A stretch of 64,000 nucleotides of DNA, from the NCBI GenBank assembly GCA_030247675.1, contig JAOTRX010000002.1:248001-312000 (forward strand). The letters run 5' to 3'. Under the pieces are notes generated by a model, which saw nothing but the letters and a program-made list of their open reading frames with translations, ran no database searches and was not told the origin of the DNA. Of this stretch, positions 61,222-64,000 are shown piece after piece. Positions within the stretch are counted from its first letter, which is position 1. Each line of letters begins with the position of its first letter. Both the position numbers and the translations under genes were made by a program. This DNA is from Desulforhopalus sp. Its GTDB lineage: Bacteria > Desulfobacterota > Desulfobulbia > Desulfobulbales > Desulfocapsaceae.

Positions 61222-61828
61222 TCACACTCTCACCGGCAGCATTGATTTGGTGGCTATCCCTTGATTCTCAGGGAATTTGGCAGGATGACGGAATCTTTCG
61301 GCTCTTGTTTTTTAAAAATTGCGCCATCATTGCATCGGTATGATATAAGGGATAGGTTGCTAAGGCATTGTTGAAACTGCTATGGTTGGTCGCTTGTCTG
61401 CGCTGCGAGTTTTTTTGTGCCGTTCTGCATTCTTTCACTATTCTCTTCCTCCCCTTCCAGGTTACACTAAACAGATTGTGAAAGCAGAGTCTTGATTTTG
61501 ATTACCTCGACGTGGTTGTGCTACAGGCACAAAGCTTGGCCGACAGCCTGATCGGCGAAGTCGCGGCTTCATTCAGGGGAAATTATTTAATGGGCTCAGC
61601 CAGTTTCAATCTACCGGATGTACCAAACGGTAAGGTCATTGATCGGCTTGTAGCTGTGGGTGATCCTGTATTTGTTTTTACAGCTGATTAAAGTGCAGAA
61701 GTTCGTAATTTGGTGTGGTCGAAAACGGCGCTGATTGTCTTGATTGTTTTTATAATGGCTGAAGCTGGGGGCCGCGATAGAGTTGAGATCCAGCACCGCA
61801 TAATTTGTGTAGGTATTTGGAGATAAGA
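61222..61828. other. Long gap after the CBS gene with a short coding-like frame
   Basis: 607 bp. It contains the 59-aa frame annotated at 61512-61691 and no other recognised gene, riboswitch or repeat. The 61.7-61.8 kb end holds the promoter and GGAG ribosome binding site for the next gene. Confidence 0.4.
61512..61691 (+). pseudogene. Possible gene remnant (59 codons)
   Basis: From a GTG at 61512 a frame runs 59 codons to TAA (VVVLQAQSLADSLIGEV at its start and DRLVAVGDPVFVFTAD at its end), and stays open upstream to a TGA before 61482. The amino-acid pattern and codon use look like coding sequence, but there is no ribosome binding site and no family I recognise. It may be the 3' end of a deleted gene or a small real gene. 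Confidence 0.35.
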
Positions 61829-62491
61829 ATGGCCCTTACCAAAGAAGAAATAAATCGCAAACTTTTACATATACTCTCGGGGACGCTGATTCCAGCGGGG
61901 ATTTTATATCTGCCGATGATTGAAGGATATTCTCCCTTGACCCCAATAATTTTTCTCGGGGTGTTTACGGTGGGTTCCATTCTTTTTGAGTACATGCGCT
62001 TTCATCATCCAGCTCTGCAAAGGCTCTTCGCTTCCCTTGGTTCGGGCGTGCTCAGAAGTTCTGAGAAAAATACCTTGACCGGATCTACCTATATTTTTAT
62101 ATCGGCATTTCTTTGCTCTGTAATTTTCATGAATCACCCGCACATCGCCTTTATAGCATTATCTCTTTTTATTCTGGGAGATGCCGTTGCGGCAATTGTC
62201 GGGATCAGTATCGGGCGGATAAAAATCGGCAAAAAGTCCTTGGAGGGGTCAGCAGCCTGCTTTTTCCTCGGTCTATTGCTGTTCTTTTTTGTGTATCCGC
62301 ATGTACCGCTGTTGCTTGACAGGTGGCAGGGGACGGTGCCGTTGCCCCTTGTTATTATAGCATCTTTCTGTAATACCCTCTTCGAACTTTTCCCCATCAG
62401 CCTCGGAAGTAGATTGAAAATCAACGATAACCTTTCCGTGCCTCTCATCACTGGTACCGTTCTTCTCGCTTTATATCCGTTGCTTTCTTGA
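61829..62491 (+). CDS. Polyprenol/diacylglycerol kinase-like membrane protein (DGK1/SEC59 family)
   Basis: A 220-aa multi-pass membrane protein with about seven hydrophobic segments. The family start EEINRKLLHILSGTLIPAGI and the catalytic region LGDAVAAIVGISIGRIKIG with KKSLEGSAACFF match the CTP-dependent dolichol/phytol/DAG kinase superfamily, which also resembles CdsA. The ATG at 61829 has GGAG close upstream and agrees with the family start. It likely phosphorylates an isoprenoid alcohol or diacylglycerol; substrate unknown. It stands alone, convergent with the exported protein that follows. Confidence 0.85.
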   Translation: MALTKEEINRKLLHILSGTLIPAGILYLPMIEGYSPLTPIIFLGVFTVGSILFEYMRFHHPALQRLFASLGSGVLRSSEKNTLTGSTYIFISAFLCSVIFMNHPHIAFIALSLFILGDAVAAIVGISIGRIKIGKKSLEGSAACFFLGLLLFFFVYPHVPLLLDRWQGTVPLPLVIIASFCNTLFELFPISLGSRLKINDNLSVPLITGTVLLALYPLLS

Positions 62492-62517
62492 TCGTGTGGT
62501 ATCGCTATCCACTTTCC

Positions 62518-63219
62518 CTATTGACTTGAAAATCCGCGGTAGAAAATGCCTACCCCGCCCACGTTAATTGAGAAAGATACACCACCCAGATCACCGAGAC
62601 CACCAGTGAAGCCCTTGCTGGTATTAGATCCCTGGCTCGCCAAAGGCGTATAAGGATCTTCAATTGCTTCAGCGAGGAGGGGTTGTGCCGCTGGTGAGAG
62701 TTCGATGGGGACGGCAAAGTCACTATTTATTAGTTGCTTTGAATCGTATTCGATCTGGGCGTGAAAAATCCCGGCTGCTGTCGATCGGGTGGAGTAGTCG
62801 TTTAGAACCAGTAAACGAAATGGTTTGGTTTTTCGTATTCCTCCCAGCGTGTTTTTAAAGAGCAGAAGGTAGTCGATACCTTTAGTGTCATTTTTGGCCG
62901 GAGGTAGATTGGCGGTAAATGTGCCCTTGGTTGAATTGGTCATCGGCAGGAAGAGGTAGTCTTTGGCGGCCATGGTCTTGAAATAGAGGCGGACTTCGAC
63001 CATCTCATCAGTATCTCCTGTAGTGACGCTTACCGGGATACTTTTCCCGGCGGGAGTAGAATGAATTGGACCGTGTTGAGGGGCGGTTGAGTCAACGGCC
63101 GGTGGACTGCCGGCAGATCCTTCCGCGTGTGAAGCGACAAGGGCGGAACTGGCGAGGGGGAGAAACACGGCAAGGCACCAAGCCAGCCTTGTTTGGTGAA
63201 TGATTAAAAAAGAGGTCAT
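62518..63219 (-). CDS. Exported protein of unknown function
   Basis: A 233-aa protein with a signal peptide (CLAVFLPLASSALVASHAEG with cleavage near SHA), a Pro/Ser-rich spacer and then a beta-rich region (IPVSVTTGDTDEMVEVRLYF, LFLPMTNSTKGTFTANLPPA, IDYLLLFKNTLGGIRKTKPF) that resembles an immunoglobulin-like fold. The end is glycine-rich (FTGGLGDLGGVSFSINVGGV). AGGAGG lies before the ATG. It is preceded by a lipoprotein gene on the same strand with a 64-bp gap, so both are probably in one operon working in the envelope. I do not recognise a family. Confidence 0.65.
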   Translation of the reverse strand: MTSFLIIHQTRLAWCLAVFLPLASSALVASHAEGSAGSPPAVDSTAPQHGPIHSTPAGKSIPVSVTTGDTDEMVEVRLYFKTMAAKDYLFLPMTNSTKGTFTANLPPAKNDTKGIDYLLLFKNTLGGIRKTKPFRLLVLNDYSTRSTAAGIFHAQIEYDSKQLINSDFAVPIELSPAAQPLLAEAIEDPYTPLASQGSNTSKGFTGGLGDLGGVSFSINVGGVGIFYRGFSSQ

Positions 63220-63283
63220 GGGTTAACCTCCTTGGCGTCCCGACACGGAGGAGCCGGCCGGGACGCCAAGTTGACTGCAAGCC

Positions 63284-63685
63284 TTACTGCAATTCCTGAA
63301 TCATCTTGGCAATGATCTGTTGATCCCAGAGCTTTTGCTTGGCAATGCCGCTAGTTCCGACGGCAATCATGCGCGTATAGGTTAGAACGAGGACGTTGTT
63401 TTCACGCGGTTTTATCCAGATATACGCTCTTTCTCCGGTGTTGTCTGCGACGGTTTCTCCCGGTTTGAGGTAAACCGCTTCTATGTATTCTCCAGTTTCC
63501 TTGACAATGGCAAAGCTGAGCTTGCTTAAGGCGTTGCGGGCGGCAACCTGTACCTCTTGCGGTGTTTTCTGAAAGACGGTGCCGGTATTGGGAGCCGGTT
63601 CAACGGGAACATATTCTTTTGAGCAACCAGCCAAGGAAAAGAGGCCGATAAGAAAAAGAACTGCTAGCCTGAGTGGACCAATCAT
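63284..63685 (-). CDS. Small lipoprotein
   Basis: A 133-aa exported lipoprotein. Signal sequence with lipobox LFSLAGC near residues 13-19, cleaved before Cys and lipidated; residue after Cys is Ser, suggesting the outer membrane. The mature part is a small alpha-beta domain with VFQKTPQEVQVAARNALSKL and EYIEAVYLKPGETVADNTGE, similar in style to DUF3568-type lipoproteins. ATG near 63685 follows AAGGAGGAATGT; a longer in-frame TTG start at 63733 would place 16 extra residues before the signal sequence. It precedes the exported protein gene at 62518-63219. Confidence 0.75.
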   Translation of the reverse strand: MIGPLRLAVLFLIGLFSLAGCSKEYVPVEPAPNTGTVFQKTPQEVQVAARNALSKLSFAIVKETGEYIEAVYLKPGETVADNTGERAYIWIKPRENNVLVLTYTRMIAVGTSGIAKQKLWDQQIIAKMIQELQ

Positions 63686-64000
63686 ACATTCCTCCTTGCG
63701 GATATGGGTGAATTTAGCAACTCTCTCAAACAACTGCTCGTTCGCCGACTAAGTGCGAAAGATGTTCTTAGTCCGTGAAATTTTAATATATATCCTTTTT
63801 GCAGTTGCATTATTCTAGCATACTTGCCGGGGGGAAGCAAACCAACTCAGTGTGTAGCGGTTTTTTGTCTATCGTCCAAAGGGTGACTTAAGCCGGACAG
63901 GACAAAGTGATGCGCACAGGTAAGCCAATCGGAGCGAGATCCCTATGACCAGTTGATCTATGCCGGCAGGCATCCGGCAGCAGTAGAGCTAATCAAGGCT
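63686..64000. other. Upstream region of the lipoprotein gene, window end
   Basis: 315 bp. It holds the lipoprotein promoter and nothing else that can be assigned. A frame is open from about 63911 to the edge on the plus strand without start codon; it may be the beginning of a gene outside the window or chance. Confidence 0.35.

Noticed and set aside
63911..64000. Open plus-strand frame at the window edge
   Set aside because: Only about 30 codons, no plausible start codon; it cannot be judged without the next sequence.
1..64000. CRISPR arrays, IS elements, phage genes
   Set aside because: No regularly spaced short repeats, no transposase or phage structural proteins seen; the only tandem repeats are the coding repeats at 35756-37426.

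Overview
The window reads as chromosome of a strictly anaerobic, probably sulfate-reducing or sulfur-disproportionating member of Desulfobacterota, most likely Desulfobulbales-like. This is an inference from gene content: an HdrABC-MvhD-MetVF cluster, a CbiK-type cobaltochelatase, a large single-chain PurL, a PrkA/YeaH/SpoVR cluster and many two-component proteins. Base composition is moderately GC-rich except for an AT-rich patch at about 32.4-34.85 kb. No phage, IS element, rRNA or CRISPR array was seen.

Layout. 0-9.6 kb: hybrid histidine kinase (minus), purL, a secreted SHOCT protein, and a minus-strand operon of a YheO-type regulator, RidA and a cysteine desulfidase-like Fe-S enzyme. 9.8-17.4 kb: prkA, yeaH, spoVR and a second, divergent PrkA-like kinase, with a sigma-54-like element upstream. 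17.5-21.1 kb: zinc-type ABC transporter (ATPase plus permease), a Fur/Zur regulator and glycerate kinase, with a 21-bp palindrome upstream. 21.4-29.4 kb: exported isoaspartate methyltransferase, membrane spermidine-synthase-like protein, cbiK, pgeF, a two-component pair and an EEP nuclease. 29.5-31.1 kb: hemC, then a cobalamin riboswitch with its own terminator controlling a 50-codon ORF. 31.2-35.5 kb: oxidoreductase, tRNA-Pro, an AT-rich three-gene module (TIGR04255-like, unknown, HEPN-like), a mosaic GNAT gene and a chemoreceptor remnant. 35.7-41.4 kb: an exported solenoid-repeat protein, an ankyrin pair, flavin reductase, small membrane protein, B12-binding radical SAM protein. 41.9-54.9 kb: MetF-like paralogue, PAS kinase, hdrC, hdrB, a double-length hdrA, mvhD, metV and metF, followed by response regulator, kinase and HD-GYP genes. 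55.2-64 kb: ABC-F ATPase, small basic protein, cold-shock protein, RhlE, dodecin, flavodoxin, CBS protein, polyprenol-kinase-like protein and two exported proteins.

The most notable single observation is that mvhD (49461-49916) carries an in-frame TGA exactly where a conserved cysteine of the family is expected, with a plausible bacterial SECIS hairpin just after it. It is very likely a selenoprotein whose first 38 codons are lost by a conventional gene caller. The cluster would couple methylene-tetrahydrofolate chemistry to flavin-based electron bifurcation or confurcation, and a PAS histidine kinase is embedded in the same run of overlapping genes. The best candidates for undescribed biology are this Sec-MvhD/MetF-like/kinase assembly, the riboswitch-controlled 50-aa ORF, and the AT-rich HEPN-like module beside tRNA-Pro.
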